A program made the translations under genes and the position numbers. 64,000 nt of DNA, from NCBI GenBank assembly GCA_963804885.1, contig CAWDSF010000005.1:186001-250000 (forward strand), written 5' to 3'. The stretch's first letter is position 1, and every line of letters begins with the position of its first letter. Shown here one piece after another: positions 63,169 to 64,000 of the stretch. Under the pieces are notes generated by a model, which searched no databases, had not been told where the DNA came from, and was given only the letters and a program-made list of their open reading frames with translations. The DNA is from PALSA-1004 sp963804885 (GTDB lineage: Bacteria; Pseudomonadota; Gammaproteobacteria; Burkholderiales; SG8-41).

Positions 63169-64000
63169 CTATTCGCCCGGCCTGAACTTCGTTTCGGGCT
63201 TCAAGCCCTTCTGCCGCTGTTTCTCGCTGATGCGGCCGTTCTCGAGATAATTGCCGGTGGCCGCGCGTTTGGCCGCTGCATCCCACTGCGGCAGCCAGTC
63301 GCCGAGCGAGTATCCGTACCACGGCGCCTGCGGACGCAGCGCGGGCAGGCCCAGCCGCTCCCAGATTTTTTTTGCGCGCTCCATGTATTCCTGCGTCGGG
63401 AGTGCCAACGGCGGCATGTCGCCTTTCATCGTCGCATCCATCAGCAGCGTGGAATCTTCCTCGTCTTCGCTCTCGCGCTTCGGACCATGGCCCTGGCCGC
63501 GATGCGGCAGCGTGCGCACGTCTTCAACCGGATTCATCCGGTACGCCATCGCCCACAGTAGCGCATTCGCGTTGTCGGGATCGATGTCGTCGTTGACCGC
63601 GATGCAGATCTTGCCGCAATCGCCCTTGAAAAACGCGGCGCCTTCGAGCGCGCGCCAGATTTCCGTGCGCGGCGTGCCTTTCTCGACCGTGACGAGCGTG
63701 ACGCGCAGCAATCCCGTCAGCGGCTCGTGCAGCGACACGCGTTTCACGCCGCGGATGCCGAGCGTTGAGCGCAGGTGCGCGAGAAACAGCGGCTCGTAGG
63801 CGACGCGCTTGATCACGCTCGACTCGGAGGGTGCGACCTGGCTGATATATGACGGAATCACGGGCTTCTTTCGATGCGTGATCGCCGTAATGCGCATCGG
63901 CATGTTGTATTCTTCGAGCGCGACGTGGCCGTGCGATTCGCCGAACGGCGCTTCGGGCTCCACGTATTCGGTGTCGATGTAGCCCTCGATCACGATCTCG
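63169..64000 (-). CDS. UbiD-family decarboxylase, C-terminal part (5' end outside the window)
   Basis: The frame is open at the right edge and continues upstream. Visible: EIVIEGYIDTEYVEPEAPFGESHG, with the conserved Glu-Pro-Glu-x-Pro-Phe-Gly-Glu block, and a late ICIAVNDDIDPDNANALLWAM block. These enzymes use prenylated FMN to (de)carboxylate aromatic or alpha,beta-unsaturated acids. The N-terminal metal and flavin-binding Arg/Glu are not in view. UbiX, which makes the cofactor, is not in the window. The tail is long and polar. Confidence 0.87.
   Translation of the reverse strand, partial: EIVIEGYIDTEYVEPEAPFGESHGHVALEEYNMPMRITAITHRKKPVIPSYISQVAPSESSVIKRVAYEPLFLAHLRSTLGIRGVKRVSLHEPLTGLLRVTLVTVEKGTPRTEIWRALEGAAFFKGDCGKICIAVNDDIDPDNANALLWAMAYRMNPVEDVRTLPHRGQGHGPKRESEDEEDSTLLMDATMKGDMPPLALPTQEYMERAKKIWERLGLPALRPQAPWYGYSLGDWLPQWDAAAKRAATGNYLENGRISEKQRQKGLKPETKFRPGE

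Overview
The window is GC-rich, gene-dense chromosomal DNA, most like an uncultured Betaproteobacterium of the Burkholderiales. That placement is an inference from gene families (ten Bug/TctC-type solute receptors, a LivHMGF transporter, a CO-dehydrogenase-like trio, a PA0069-type radical SAM protein) and from codon use; no rRNA or tRNA gene was found to confirm it. I count about 60 protein genes and no phage, insertion sequence or CRISPR array. No gap between genes exceeds 300 bases; the longest (about 51.8-52.1, 44.7-45.0 and 61.3-61.6 kb) are described in the entries.

Layout. 0-8 kb: an atypical SDR (cut by the window edge), a DadA-like FAD oxidoreductase, a frameshifted BisC/TorA-type molybdoenzyme, a class II aldolase with a Bug receptor, a histone-deacetylase-like amidohydrolase and a second, broken Bug gene. 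8-16.8 kb: a Tat-lipoprotein amidohydrolase, a radical SAM protein, small XRE and GntR regulators, a DUF2520 dehydrogenase-like protein, a SelA-like PLP protein followed directly by a Bug gene, and three small conserved genes. 16.8-31.9 kb: a CocE/NonD hydrolase, six Bug genes interspersed with secreted enzymes, an oxidoreductase and an MmgE/PrpD protein, then a signalling pair (a repeat coiled-coil protein and a GAF-GAF-PAS-cyclase-TPR protein). 32-45 kb: a catabolic-looking block of two SMP-30 lactonases, a ThDP enzyme, two tandem cupins, two Bug genes, a DUF1330 protein, a PEP-mutase/isocitrate-lyase-type enzyme, a CoxM/S/L-like molybdenum hydroxylase and an amino-acid-type receptor. 45-50 kb: a complete branched-chain-type ABC transporter (livF, livG, livM, livH and its receptor), then a FAD monooxygenase and a VOC protein. 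52-57 kb: a 1529-residue CHASE-PAS-GAF-GGDEF-EAL protein behind a structured leader, and a secreted DsrE-like protein. 57-64 kb: NHL propeller, second amidohydrolase, 3-hydroxyisobutyrate-dehydrogenase-like protein, NIPSNAP protein, NPP-type phosphodiesterase and the C-terminal part of a UbiD-family decarboxylase.

How it fits together. Much of the window reads as uptake and breakdown of organic acids or aromatic-derived compounds: high-affinity periplasmic receptors sit beside lactonases, decarboxylases, amidohydrolases, cupins and oxidoreductases. None of the ten Bug receptors has TctA/TctB membrane genes beside it, so they would have to share membrane parts encoded elsewhere or act as sensors. 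Actual substrates cannot be read from the sequence.

A caution on quality: at least a dozen genes carry one-base or two-base indels that break an otherwise conserved frame, several as compensating pairs. The pattern looks like consensus errors of an uncorrected long-read assembly rather than true gene decay, so frame-broken genes are marked as such and their reconstructed products are given. Three families of short inverted repeats lie between genes and are listed separately.
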